Source of the DNA: DATNPH01 sp036703315
GTDB lineage: Bacteria > Cyanobacteriota > Cyanobacteriia > Cyanobacteriales > Coleofasciculaceae
Assembly (NCBI GenBank): GCA_036703315.1
Contig: DATNPH010000264.1
Span: 1-55,405 of the forward strand
Length of the DNA: 55,405 bases
Direction of reading: 5' to 3'
Below are positions 25,667 to 34,481 of the stretch, piece after piece. Both the position numbers and the translations under genes were made by a program. Position 1 is the stretch's first letter, and each line of letters starts with the position of its first letter. The notes under the pieces were generated by a model. It was not told the DNA's origin and made no database searches. It saw nothing but the letters and a program-made list of their open reading frames with translations.

Positions 25667-25818
25667 CATCGCGGTACAAGAATTTTCCATCTTCCGCAGG
25701 CAGAGGCATGACATTGTCGTGCTCCTCGAAAATTCTGTAAAGCCGATTACACATTGTATGTAAAGAGTGCGTAAGTCGTAACGAATAAAACCCTGCCACG
25801 CAAATTTTTGAGGTTAAA

Positions 25819-26442
25819 ATGAAGACCGATCCAAGACCAACGTTAATTACAGCCGCTGGTCACTTTTACCAGTTGGGCTGGATGGTGGGGACAGCTGGTA
25901 ATCTCTCTGCTCGGCTGTCCGATGGCAGTTTCTGGATTACTGCCAGTGGACGCAATAAAGGGCAGCTAACTGATGGTGACTTCATCCGCATTGCGCCGGA
26001 TGGCACGGTGTTGGAGCAACCCGCACCAGATGTTCGCCCTTCAGCGGAAACCAGTATTCATCAGGTAATCTACTCACTGTTCCCCGATGCCAAAGCCTGC
26101 TATCACGTTCACTCCATCGAGGCAAATCTAGTTTCTAAGTTTACCGATGGGGATATCCTACCTTTGCCACCCTTGGAAATGCTCAAGGGGCTAGGAATAT
26201 GGGAAGACAACCCCAACGTGGCAATATCGGTGTTTGCCAATCATCTAGAGGTACCTCAGATTGCTAGTGATATCTATAAGCGCTTTCAGGTGGCACCGCC
26301 GCCAATGAGTGTCTTACTCATCCGGAATCACGGTGTCACGGTTTGGGCGTCTTCGCTGGAAACTGCTCACAACTACTTAGAGGTAGCCGAGTACATTTTC
26401 CGCTATATGGTAGCAGCCCGTAACATTGGCATTGTGGAGTGA
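25819..26442 (+). CDS. mtnB: Methylthioribulose-1-phosphate dehydratase (MtnB)
   Basis: A 207-residue class II aldolase/adducin-fold enzyme. GWMVGTAGNLSARL and FWITASGRNKGQL are the phosphate-binding motifs, PSAETSIH holds the acid-base region, CYHVHSIEA gives the two zinc His residues and LIRNHGVTVWA the third. MtnB dehydrates methylthioribulose 1-phosphate to the diketone that MtnW enolises, so it acts one step before MtnW. It is cotranscribed in direction with mtnX and immediately followed by the GH100 gene. Confidence 0.92.
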   Translation: MKTDPRPTLITAAGHFYQLGWMVGTAGNLSARLSDGSFWITASGRNKGQLTDGDFIRIAPDGTVLEQPAPDVRPSAETSIHQVIYSLFPDAKACYHVHSIEANLVSKFTDGDILPLPPLEMLKGLGIWEDNPNVAISVFANHLEVPQIASDIYKRFQVAPPPMSVLLIRNHGVTVWASSLETAHNYLEVAEYIFRYMVAARNIGIVE

Positions 26443-26497
26443 TTTGAAAAAAAATACAAAGCGTTTGCTTCTGAAGCAAGAGGACACAGAAGAGTCA

Positions 26498-27907
26498 ATG
26501 ACCATACAAACCAACATCGTGCAAAGCGATATCATCGCAGAAGCTTGGAAGGCTCTTGAAGAATCTGTTATCTACTATTATGGACGCCCAGTTGGGACAG
26601 TAGCAGCGCGTGACCCAGATGTAGAAGCGCTCAACTATAACCAGTGCTTTGTTCGTGATTTTGTCTCTTCAGCGCTGATCTATCTGATGAACGGCAAAAC
26701 GGAAATTGTTCGCAATTTCCTGATAGAAACCTTGGCGCTACAAAATGAACCCAAGCAAATGGATTATTTTAATGCGGGTCAAGGGTTGATGCCAGCTAGC
26801 TTTAAGGTGGCATCAAGCTATGGCGAACAATATTTGACGGCGGATTTTGGGGAACATGCGATCGCTAGAGTTACACCCGTTGATTCCAGCCTTTGGTGGC
26901 TTATCCTGTTGCGAGCGTATGTGAGGAAGACTGGAGATATTGAGCTAGCTCATCAAGCGGAGTTTCAACAGGGGATTATCTACATTCTCAAGCTTTGCTT
27001 GGCGGATCGCTTTGATATGTTCCCAACGATGTTGGTGCCAGATGGGGCATTTATGATTGACCGTCGTATGGGAGTTTCTGGGCATCCTTTAGAAATCCAA
27101 GCCTTATTTTATGCAGCACTGAGATCGGCGCGTGAACTCCTTGCGCCTAGTCGTCAAGGAGAGATCTATACCTTGGTTGTCAATCAGCGCTTAAATACTC
27201 TTAACCATCATATTCGACAGTACTATTGGCTGGATATTAAACGTCTGAACGACATTTATCGGTATCGGGGTGAAGAATTTGGCGAATCAGCGATTAATAA
27301 GTTCAATATTTATCCAGATTCTATTCCCTACTGGTTGACTGAATGGATGCCAGAAACAGGAGGTTATCTAGCTGGTAATCTCGGTCCCTCACAGATGGAT
27401 TTTCGCTTTTTTGCCCTGGGTAACTTGATGGCAATCATTTGTTCCCTTGCCTCTGCTCAAGAATCACAGGGAATTATGGATCTGATCGAACAACGATGGG
27501 ATGATTTGGTCGGAAATATGCCCATGAAAATCTGTTTTCCGGCTGTAGAAGGTCTGGAGTGGAAGATTCTGACAGGCTGTGATCCCAAAAATGTACCATG
27601 GTCTTACCACAATGGCGGCAATTGGCCTGTTCTACTTTGGTTATTAGTAGCGGCGGCTGTGAAAACGGATCGGACAGAGATTGCGCGAAGAGCGATCGCA
27701 CTAGTTGAAAAACGCTTATATCAGGATCAATGGCCGGAATACTACGATGGGAAAAATGGCCGACTGATTGGCAAACAATCACGGAAATATCAAACCTGGA
27801 CAATCGCTGGGTTCTTAGTGTCAAAACACCTGATGGAGAAACCCGATGATTTAAAGCTGTTCAGTTTTGATGACGACTTGGAATTCCAAGATTGGAGCCA
27901 CTATTAG
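26498..27907 (+). CDS. GH100 alkaline/neutral invertase
   Basis: The protein from ATG 26498 (MTIQTNIVQSD) has 469 residues, the usual size of cyanobacterial GH100 invertases. An AGAAGAG ribosome binding site precedes it, while the longer TTG frame overlaps mtnB. GH100 hallmarks include RDPDVEALNYNQCFVRDFVSSAL, FNAGQGLMPASFKV, DSSLWWLILLRAY, MIDRRMGVSGHPLEIQALFYAALR, PSQMDFRFFALGNLMAI and NVPWSYHNGGNWPVLLW. It hydrolyses cytosolic sucrose to glucose and fructose. No functional link with the upstream mtn genes is expected. Confidence 0.93.
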   Translation: MTIQTNIVQSDIIAEAWKALEESVIYYYGRPVGTVAARDPDVEALNYNQCFVRDFVSSALIYLMNGKTEIVRNFLIETLALQNEPKQMDYFNAGQGLMPASFKVASSYGEQYLTADFGEHAIARVTPVDSSLWWLILLRAYVRKTGDIELAHQAEFQQGIIYILKLCLADRFDMFPTMLVPDGAFMIDRRMGVSGHPLEIQALFYAALRSARELLAPSRQGEIYTLVVNQRLNTLNHHIRQYYWLDIKRLNDIYRYRGEEFGESAINKFNIYPDSIPYWLTEWMPETGGYLAGNLGPSQMDFRFFALGNLMAIICSLASAQESQGIMDLIEQRWDDLVGNMPMKICFPAVEGLEWKILTGCDPKNVPWSYHNGGNWPVLLWLLVAAAVKTDRTEIARRAIALVEKRLYQDQWPEYYDGKNGRLIGKQSRKYQTWTIAGFLVSKHLMEKPDDLKLFSFDDDLEFQDWSHY

Positions 27908-28059
27908 GTTATCTGCTGATTTACCAAAATAACTAGCCTTGATGGGGAACAAGCTATCAGGGCTATATAATCGGGGGAGTTTGCCTGACAAAGAAATGTC
28001 GCGCTTTCATCCTGCTGCCTAAGGACAGGGAGCTTCAACTAACATACGGAGAAAAAACC

Positions 28060-28701
28060 TTGGGTGTAGAACTGCGTAGTTACGTATTTCTAGACAGCTT
28101 GCAGCCTCAGCACGCGGCTTACATAGGGACGGTAGCGCTGGGGTTCTTGCCCTTGCCGGGAGATGCGTCGCTGTGGATTGAAATCGCACCAGGCATCGCG
28201 ATTAACCGGATTACTGACATCGCCCTAAAATCTGCCTCTGTACGTCCTGGGGTACAGGTTGTCGAACGACTTTACGGTCTTCTAGAAGTTCACTCTAGTA
28301 AACAGGGCGAGACACGAGCTGCTGGTAAAGCGATTCTGGAGGCACTTGGAGTCCGTAAAGAGGAAGGTCTAAAGCCGCGTGTCGTTTCGACACAGATTAT
28401 CCGCAATATTGATGCTCACCAAACCCAACTGATCAATCGCACGCGACGAGGTCAGTTGCTTCTGGCAGGGCAAACGCTTTATGTATTAGAAGTTCAGCCT
28501 GCCGCTTATGCGGCACTGGCAGCGAACGAGGCAGAGAAGGCGGCTTCGATAAATATTCTAGAGGTTCAGGCTGTTGGAAGCTTCGGACGTCTCTACCTGG
28601 GTGGAGAAGAACGGGATATTCTGGCGGGTTCTAGAGCCGCATTGATGGCAATTGAAAGTGTGGCTGGTCGTGAAGAGCTTGCTAACGGACGTAAGGAATA
28701 G
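28060..28701 (+). CDS. ccmP: Carboxysome shell protein CcmP (tandem BMC domain)
   Basis: A 213-residue tandem bacterial-microcompartment protein, closely matching CcmP in length and wording: GVELRSYVFLDSLQPQHAAYIGTVA at the start, PGIAINRITDIALKSASVRPGVQVVERLYGLLEVH in the first domain, and IIRNIDAHQTQLINRTRRGQLLLAGQTLYVLEVQP leading into the second. CcmP trimers stack as double layers with a gated pore and probably pass larger metabolites across the beta-carboxysome shell. The start is TTG 28060 with GGAG eight bases upstream. It is solitary, as usual for ccmP, away from any ccmKLMN operon. Confidence 0.93.
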   Translation: MGVELRSYVFLDSLQPQHAAYIGTVALGFLPLPGDASLWIEIAPGIAINRITDIALKSASVRPGVQVVERLYGLLEVHSSKQGETRAAGKAILEALGVRKEEGLKPRVVSTQIIRNIDAHQTQLINRTRRGQLLLAGQTLYVLEVQPAAYAALAANEAEKAASINILEVQAVGSFGRLYLGGEERDILAGSRAALMAIESVAGREELANGRKE

Positions 28702-28764
28702 CCGACCGATGTTCATCTTTACATCCCAGATTGGGCACTAGTCAAGTATCACACTACTTGCGAG

Positions 28765-28785
28765 TGGGCAATGGGCAATGGGCAA
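28765..28785. repeat. Heptanucleotide tandem repeat, three copies
   Basis: TGGGCAA is repeated three times, followed by a partial fourth copy. Short tandemly repeated heptamers of this kind are common in intergenic DNA of filamentous cyanobacteria. It lies between the converging ccmP and aroK genes. Confidence 0.85.
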
Positions 28786-28871
28786 TGGGAAGACTATTCT
28801 ATGTACTTTATGTATTATTAATTACCAATTACCCATTCCCTCTAAACCGATGTCAAAGAGCTAACAGGCGC

Positions 28872-29414
28872 TCATTTGAGTACATCGGGAATCTCTGCGA
28901 TGATTCGTGATGCCAGCTGTTCTGGTGTGTCAGTGGCAGTTACATGAATGTGTAGGTCTGCTTCGGCATAGCGACGAAGTCGCTCGTCGAGCAGCTTTTG
29001 CAGCGCTTGTGCGGGATTAGCGCCTTGCAAGAGGGGGCGAGTGGTATCGTTTTGGAGGCGAGCAATTAATACTTCAACTGGTGCATCCAGCCAGACAACT
29101 AAACCGTGATGCAGATAACTCCAGTTAAATTGTCGCAGTACGATGCCGCCGCCTGTGGCGATTGTCAATTTGGTATACGCTGATAATTCAGATAGTACTT
29201 GAGCTTCCAGCTGTCGAAAGTGGTCTTCACCGTCATCGGCAAAAATTTCGTTAATCGTTTTACCAGCAATTTTCTCAATCAAGGCATCTGTGTCAACAAA
29301 AGTGTAGCCCAGCTTTTTGGCGAGTACATCTCCTACGGTTGTTTTACCGGTACCCATCAAGCCAATGAGAAATATATTAATTCCCTTTAACAAATCATCC
29401 ACTTGAGAAAACAC
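28872..29414 (-). CDS. aroK: Shikimate kinase
   Basis: A 180-residue P-loop kinase with Walker A GLMGTGKTTVG, the shikimate-binding DTDALIEK and EDHFRQLE segments, the ATGGGIVLR motif, and the lid sequence DTTRPLLQ. It phosphorylates shikimate with ATP, the fifth step of aromatic amino acid and chorismate synthesis. The start codon is GTG 29414 (MFSQVDDLLKG), consistent with the usual short N-terminal extension. It is monocistronic and converges with ccmP. Confidence 0.94.
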   Translation of the reverse strand: MFSQVDDLLKGINIFLIGLMGTGKTTVGDVLAKKLGYTFVDTDALIEKIAGKTINEIFADDGEDHFRQLEAQVLSELSAYTKLTIATGGGIVLRQFNWSYLHHGLVVWLDAPVEVLIARLQNDTTRPLLQGANPAQALQKLLDERLRRYAEADLHIHVTATDTPEQLASRIIAEIPDVLK

Positions 29415-29751
29415 CTCGACTAGCTATCAGCTATGTAGCATGAAATATTGGACAAGGAGCGAGGATGAAACCCCGCTTTAATAAAACTAGCAACTATAAT
29501 CCTTCCACTGTTAGCTGCAAAAAGTTAATTCTTTAGTTATGCTAAATTTCAGCAATACTCTTTCTCAATTTCATCTAAGCTCTGCATAATTTCATCAATC
29601 GCTGATGATACACGAACGCATGGAGTGACTGTTTCCGTATGGTTTAAGGGGGAAGCTTTACTCAAGGGGGTTGGAGCTCTCTACAAATTTCCCTCAAAGG
29701 CTCTCAAGATTCAGAAGTTTTACATTGCTGTCGATTAGGGTGACAAGGCAC

Positions 29752-29943
29752 ATGATCTTCATTCGTAACGTTGTCCAAGAGGCGCTCTCTACGGGGTACT
29801 TGACGGTAGAAGCGGAAGAGCAATTGCGACAAATGCTCACCAAAAAGTACGAGCGAGAAGACTTACACGCTTTTATGGCTTTACAGCAAGCTGCAATGGC
29901 GGGTCAGGTAAAGCAGCAATCTCGTGAACTACTTCACTCTTGA
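29752..29943 (+). CDS. Small conserved cyanobacterial protein (63 aa)
   Basis: The start ATG 29752 follows an AAGG at good spacing and opens MIFIRNVVQEALSTGYLTVE, then EEQLRQMLTKKYEREDLHAF and a final MALQQAAMAGQVKQQSREL. This composition recurs, as I recall, among small uncharacterised cyanobacterial proteins. The longer frame from 29671 starts with improbable sequence. It is all helical with no membrane segment. Function unknown. The 337-base gap before it shows nothing else except a 23-codon frame at 29464 behind a strong AAGGAG, too short to judge. Confidence 0.65.
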   Translation: MIFIRNVVQEALSTGYLTVEAEEQLRQMLTKKYEREDLHAFMALQQAAMAGQVKQQSRELLHS

Positions 29944-29969
29944 GGAAGTAGTCATTATTAACTTAGTTT

Positions 29970-30012
29970 GACATCCTCCCCTGCTAACCTAACGGTATAG
30001 CAGGGAATTCTA
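29970..30012. mobile_element. Solo IS200/IS605-type end hairpin
   Basis: TTGACATCCTCC leads into an 8-bp stem, CCCTGCTA (29979-29986) with TAGCAGGG (29998-30005), followed by AATTCTAC. This matches in form the subterminal hairpins of IS200/IS605 elements in cyanobacteria. No transposase is present nearby, so it is either an orphan end or a transposase-less derivative. Confidence 0.45.
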
Positions 30013-30056
30013 CAGATTCCTGTAAGGGGTCAGCGACGGGAGAAACATGTGATAAG

Positions 30057-30788
30057 CTAGCCCCGCCTTGGCTTACCCTTACCTTCATCAAAATCCTCAT
30101 CCTCCTCAAAACCCCAGTCATCATCGTCCTCCGGTTCAGGGGGTTTCTGATGGGGTGGCGCAATCACGCGGTAGTTGGCATCGTACACTTGATCAGTTTG
30201 TCCGATGCCTGACTCCTTTTTGTCTCGCTCTCGATAGCTGTAGGAGTAGACAGAACCGGTTTGGGAGCCAGTTTTTGGCTCCTGTTTCGCTTCAAAGCTT
30301 GTTCGTTCTGTCTGAGGAGTGCTCCTTGGAGGTTGCCGGTTAAAATCTTCCTGACTCGATTTTGATGTCACTGGCTCTTCGTCAAAGTCCCAATTCTCAT
30401 CATTACTCTCCTCCCAATCCGATTGAGTTCTGTCTCTGGGCGTTTCTGATGGTGGTGGCGGAGTATAAGGAATTTGGGGTTCAGGTTCAGGGGGTCGGCG
30501 ACTTTCACGACGAGCAGCATAACGGCTTCGAGGTGGAATGTCGTCTGGTTCTTCAAAACTCTGAGAAGAACCAGGCGAGTAACCGCTTTGTAAGTAGCTT
30601 AAAAGTTGTAAGAAGAAGCTAGTTATTGCTCCAGCAGCGATCGCAATTCCAATCCATCCCGCTATCGGTAGCGCAGGTGTCTTCATACCCAAAAACACTA
30701 GCGACAGCGTTGGCGACAAATTAGACAAGGCAAACAAGGTTAGTCCGCCTACCACCAGCAATAACATTACAATCCGCATTACAGGCAT
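30057..30788 (-). CDS. LapA-like small membrane protein with a long acidic tail
   Basis: Two hydrophobic segments at about 4-22 and 40-65 (MRIVMLLLVVGGLTLFALSN; GWIGIAIAAGAITSFFLQLLSYL) resemble the LapA/DUF1049 arrangement. About 175 residues of low-complexity Pro/Ser/Glu/Asp-rich sequence follow, ending in a highly acidic DDDDWGFEEDEDFDEG. The tail is predicted disordered and cytoplasmic. Function unknown. It lies third in a minus-strand run after rnr and ubiX, 156 bases beyond ubiX. Confidence 0.65.
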   Translation of the reverse strand: MPVMRIVMLLLVVGGLTLFALSNLSPTLSLVFLGMKTPALPIAGWIGIAIAAGAITSFFLQLLSYLQSGYSPGSSQSFEEPDDIPPRSRYAARRESRRPPEPEPQIPYTPPPPSETPRDRTQSDWEESNDENWDFDEEPVTSKSSQEDFNRQPPRSTPQTERTSFEAKQEPKTGSQTGSVYSYSYRERDKKESGIGQTDQVYDANYRVIAPPHQKPPEPEDDDDWGFEEDEDFDEGKGKPRRG

Positions 30789-30944
30789 TTTTAGAGTTCT
30801 AAGTAATGAGTTTTGAATTTTGAGTTAGTCGTGAGCTGATGAGTAATACGTTTCTTTGAGAATTGTGAGAGCTAGTTACTACTTCTACGTTACTTCTTTA
30901 CCTAAAAACTCATAACTCAAAACACACAACTCTTTAACCAGTGA

Positions 30945-31553
30945 TTAACCCCCCTGCCATCGGTTAATAGGAATGCAGTCAATGTCCAGTTGGTCGAAAG
31001 TCCGCGCCACAACAAAATCTACTAAATCTTCAATGGTTTGAGGATTGTGATACCAAGCAGGAATAGCTGGCACAATTCTGGCACCAGCTTCTGCCAGGGT
31101 AGTGAGGTTACGTAGGTGAATCAAGCTAAAGGGCGTCTCCCGTGGCACAATGACCAATTGACGCCCTTCTTTAAGTTGAACATCAGCTGAGCGCTCCAGC
31201 AGGTCAGAACTTAACCCCGTCGCAATTTTTGCCACAGTACTCATACTACACGGGATAATAATCATCCCTAATGTACGGAATGAGCCACTGGCAATACCTG
31301 CTCCGACATCCCCCCAACGGTGACAAACTAGCTTGCCGCCTTTAGACACCCCAGCTTGCTGACGCCAGAATTGTTCCTGTTGGTCGGGTTCTAGAGGCAT
31401 CCGAATAGTGTTCTCTGCCTGCCAGACCATATAAGCCGATTTTGAGGCAACAAGCTCAATGGCATAGTCAGCCTCTAGGAGAAATTTCAAGGCACGCACA
31501 GCATAGATTAAGCCAGAGGCACCAGTAATGCCCAGAATTAGAGGTTTGTTCAT
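30945..31553 (-). CDS. ubiX: Flavin prenyltransferase UbiX
   Basis: A 202-residue flavoprotein: LILGITGASGLIYAVRAL is the N-terminal FMN-binding motif, GSFRTLGMIIIPCSMSTVAKIATGLSSDLLERSADVQLKEGRQLVIVPRETPFSLIHLRN is the core, and AGARIVPAIPAWYHNPQTIEDLVDFVVAR is the C-terminal signature. UbiX makes prenylated FMN for UbiD-type decarboxylases, used in quinone synthesis. It sits 90 bases after the RNase R gene on the same strand. Confidence 0.94.
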   Translation of the reverse strand: MNKPLILGITGASGLIYAVRALKFLLEADYAIELVASKSAYMVWQAENTIRMPLEPDQQEQFWRQQAGVSKGGKLVCHRWGDVGAGIASGSFRTLGMIIIPCSMSTVAKIATGLSSDLLERSADVQLKEGRQLVIVPRETPFSLIHLRNLTTLAEAGARIVPAIPAWYHNPQTIEDLVDFVVARTFDQLDIDCIPINRWQGG

Positions 31554-31600
31554 TGCTAATTGCTAATTGTTCATCATTGATTGTTGATTGCGCTACAAAC

Positions 31601-31635
31601 CATTAGCCATTAGCCATTAGCCATTAGCTATTAGC
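31601..31635. repeat. CATTAGC heptamer repeat, five copies
   Basis: Four exact CATTAGC units and one TATTAGC follow each other in the gap between rnr and ubiX, with related TTGCTAA motifs near 31555. It is a short tandemly repeated repetitive sequence typical of cyanobacterial spacers. Confidence 0.9.
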
Positions 31636-31643
31636 TATTTCAC

Positions 31644-33902
31644 TTACTCCTCTAAATCTTCGTTACGAGCAATACTACCGCCGCTGACGGTTACAAGGTC
31701 AATTTGTTGACGATAGTAATCGACACTCTTGACTTGGACTTCTACGCGATCGCCTAGCCGATAGGCAGTACGGTTTTTGCGACCCACGAGGCAAGCGTGA
31801 CGGGAACGGTACTCATACCAGTCATCCTTAAGAGAGCTAACGTGAACGAGTCCTTCCACCAGCAAGTCTTCTATTTCTACAAAGAAGCCGTAGGACTGGA
31901 CACCAGTAATCAGACCACTGAAAACCTCACCAGTACGCTCTTTCATCTGTTCGGCTTTCTTCAAGCCTTGCAAATCGATTTCAGCATCGGCCGTGAGCTT
32001 CTCGCGGTCATTGAGGTGGGGAACCAATGACATTACTTGAGCTTCCAGCTCTTGCTGCGTCTCTGTCGGCAAAATATTCCAGTTAACATTGCCGTGGCTG
32101 CTGCTATGACCCAGATTAACGCGATCTTTGGAACGGGTAGAGCGGCGATCGCGCCCTTTATCAAAGAGTGTCATTAGCACCCGTTGCACGAATAAATCTC
32201 CATAGCGCCTTGCTGGTGATACACAGTGGGTATAAGGCGTATCCAATGCTAGACCAAAGTGAACGCCTGGTTTAGAGCTGTACCCCACTGGCTTTAAGGT
32301 TGACTGTAACAAATACGTCAACACTTTAGCAGCTGTCGATTTGGCAAATATCTGGGTAAGGTGTTGATAGTCTTGAGGAGTAACATCCTCTTCCGGCTCA
32401 AACTCCACGTCTAGCTGGAGATTGTTAGCCAACTTGATCAAATCCTGAAGCTCCTCGACATCCGGTAGAGGCTGCACACAGTAAATCCCTGGTAAGGACA
32501 GAGCTTGTAAATGGGAAGCCACAACTTGATTAGCCAACAGTACTAATTCTGTTAATAGCGCTCGCACCGGGAGATAAGGGGAAACGACCAGCGCTCCGAT
32601 ACGTCCTTCATCTTTATAGGGATTCTCAGTCTCCGACAGATTCAAGTCAAAAGCTCCCCGCTGCTGTCGGTGTGCTTTGAGTGCCGAACTCAAGGTAAAA
32701 AATAGCTGAGTGAGCATCTCTACTACCGTTGGTTCAACATCTGGACTACTACCATCCTGATGTCCTCCCAAAAGCGACTGTGCCTGCTCGTAAGTCAGCT
32801 GGTGGTCTACTTGAATCACTGAGGGGTGAATCTCAAACTCTACCAGTTGACCTGCATTGTTGAGGGTTAACAGCACAGAGATCGTCAATCGGTCTTCACC
32901 AGCTACCAGAGAACAACGGTTCGTAACCGCCTCAGGTAGCAACGGCAACACCGTATCTCCCAGATAAACGGCTGTGCCTCGCTTTCTAGCTTCTTTATCC
33001 AAGGGGGAATCAGGCGCTACAAAAAAAGCCACATCAGCAATGTGAACACCTAGCCGCCAGTGTCCTGTCTGCGTTTTTTCAAGAGTGAAGGCATTTTCTA
33101 TCGCCCCGCCACTATGGATTTCTGAACCCTCCTCGATGGCTACAGTTAGAAGCGATCGCAAATCAAGGCGTTTCTTTAAGTCTGTTTTGCGTAGTTGTTT
33201 GGGTAAGGTAGCCGTGGCTTTGAGAACGTCATCGGGGAAGTCACGCCGCAGATCGTGTTTACAACAGACAATGTCAGTATCAGCAGCGTCTTCCGCGTCA
33301 CTTCCTAAAACGCGTGCTACTTTCCCAAGGGGAGGGTTTTGTCCCAGAGGGTAGCGTAGCACTTCGACATGCACCAGATAATCGACCGCCTGATCTAGGC
33401 TGTTTTTATTTGTCTGGAGGTCAAGTTCAAAGAGGAGTCGATCATCTAGGGGAACGGCTCGATAACCATTTTCAGCTTTTCTGACTCGCGCTAGCACCGA
33501 AGGATTGACCCGTTCGAGAATTAATCGCACCTGTCCTTCGGGACTACGGCGTCGGCTACCTTCTTTGGTAATTTTTACTAAGACGCGATCGCCATTCCAG
33601 GCTGTACTCAGATGACTCTTCTGGATATAAATATCATCGGCGTCCTCGACATCTTGGATAGCAAAGCAAAATCCCTTACTGGAACATCGCAGCTTGGCTT
33701 CCACCACGTCTTCTTCATAGACACGTCGATACCTGCCGCGATCTTTGACCAAAATTCCGATTCTTTCGAGTGCATCTAGAGCTATCTGGAGTTTTTGCAG
33801 ACACGCCTCATCGTGGCAACCGAGTTTCTTTTCCAAAACTTTGGGAGCCACTAATTTGTCATCTGTGAAATTGGAAAGCAATGTAGCGATTGAAAATTCC
33901 AT
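31644..33902 (-). CDS. rnr: RNase R family exoribonuclease
   Basis: A 752-residue RNase II/R protein. An N-terminal winged-helix-like region (TDDKLVAPKVLEKKLG) and cold-shock domains precede the RNB catalytic domain: IENAFTLEKTQTGHWRLGVHIADVAFFV (the usual DDA in this motif is degenerate), GTAVYLGDTVLPLLPEAVTNRCSLV, and the C-terminal HFGLALDTPYTHCVSPARRYGDLFVQR. An S1 domain (GEVFSGLITGVQSYGFFVEIEDLLVEGLVHVSSL) closes it. It degrades RNA 3' to 5'. The normally DxxDD active-site motif appears altered to ENAFTLE, which may change activity. Confidence 0.88.
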   Translation of the reverse strand: MEFSIATLLSNFTDDKLVAPKVLEKKLGCHDEACLQKLQIALDALERIGILVKDRGRYRRVYEEDVVEAKLRCSSKGFCFAIQDVEDADDIYIQKSHLSTAWNGDRVLVKITKEGSRRRSPEGQVRLILERVNPSVLARVRKAENGYRAVPLDDRLLFELDLQTNKNSLDQAVDYLVHVEVLRYPLGQNPPLGKVARVLGSDAEDAADTDIVCCKHDLRRDFPDDVLKATATLPKQLRKTDLKKRLDLRSLLTVAIEEGSEIHSGGAIENAFTLEKTQTGHWRLGVHIADVAFFVAPDSPLDKEARKRGTAVYLGDTVLPLLPEAVTNRCSLVAGEDRLTISVLLTLNNAGQLVEFEIHPSVIQVDHQLTYEQAQSLLGGHQDGSSPDVEPTVVEMLTQLFFTLSSALKAHRQQRGAFDLNLSETENPYKDEGRIGALVVSPYLPVRALLTELVLLANQVVASHLQALSLPGIYCVQPLPDVEELQDLIKLANNLQLDVEFEPEEDVTPQDYQHLTQIFAKSTAAKVLTYLLQSTLKPVGYSSKPGVHFGLALDTPYTHCVSPARRYGDLFVQRVLMTLFDKGRDRRSTRSKDRVNLGHSSSHGNVNWNILPTETQQELEAQVMSLVPHLNDREKLTADAEIDLQGLKKAEQMKERTGEVFSGLITGVQSYGFFVEIEDLLVEGLVHVSSLKDDWYEYRSRHACLVGRKNRTAYRLGDRVEVQVKSVDYYRQQIDLVTVSGGSIARNEDLEE

Positions 33903-34016
33903 CCAACAATCCTTCTTGTCTGATCGTGGTTTTGTTGCTCTTTCTCTAGTTGGTAATGTGCTTACATAATGTGACAGTACCTAGAAGAGCACTAACCAAG
34001 GGCATCACCCGTGGCG

Positions 34017-34370
34017 GTGCGAACATTTACACAAACTGGCTTGCCGACTGTATCGATTGTGTTCCGAAGCGAGACTGAGCCTTAAGCCACTCTTTATCAG
34101 ATGGATGACTCGCCCTTGAGAGTTGCCGAAACCCTGGGAAAGTAGCTGATTTGCACCAGTGTTTCAACGGCAGTGGCACATTCAACAGGCAATCCTCCTA
34201 CCTAGGATGACTACTTCTCAAGGAACTGTCAGAAAACTGAACTAAGGATGCAGCTACCTGATGAGAAGTAACCAATACCGAGTTAGAGTGCTTGAGCCAC
34301 CCAGTGTCTTGCTAAGGGACACGTACTTTGACACACTGCCTTCTACGGATAGTTACCGCTCTTCGTTCTG
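34017..34370 (+). ncRNA. Possible decayed ORF-less group II intron in the rnr upstream gap
   Basis: The 579-base gap before the gene at 34482 is GC-balanced and structured but has no convincing reading frame. GTGCGAAC at 34017 resembles a bacterial group II intron 5' end. Near the right, GAGTTAGAGTGCTTGAGCC followed by a GTGTCTT-GCTAA-GGGACAC hairpin and GTAC (about 34280-34325) resembles the segment leading into domain V. The lower domain V stem is poorly conserved, so if this is an intron it is degenerate. The boundaries are guesses. Confidence 0.22.
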
Positions 34371-34481
34371 ACTCGCTTTGCGGCAATGGCAATGGGTTAC
34401 AGTGACAATGGATAGTCTTTTATTATTTTAAGTTCTAGAAGTCTGTTCACAAAACTGTTTTTCCGAAGAGCGTCTATACTT

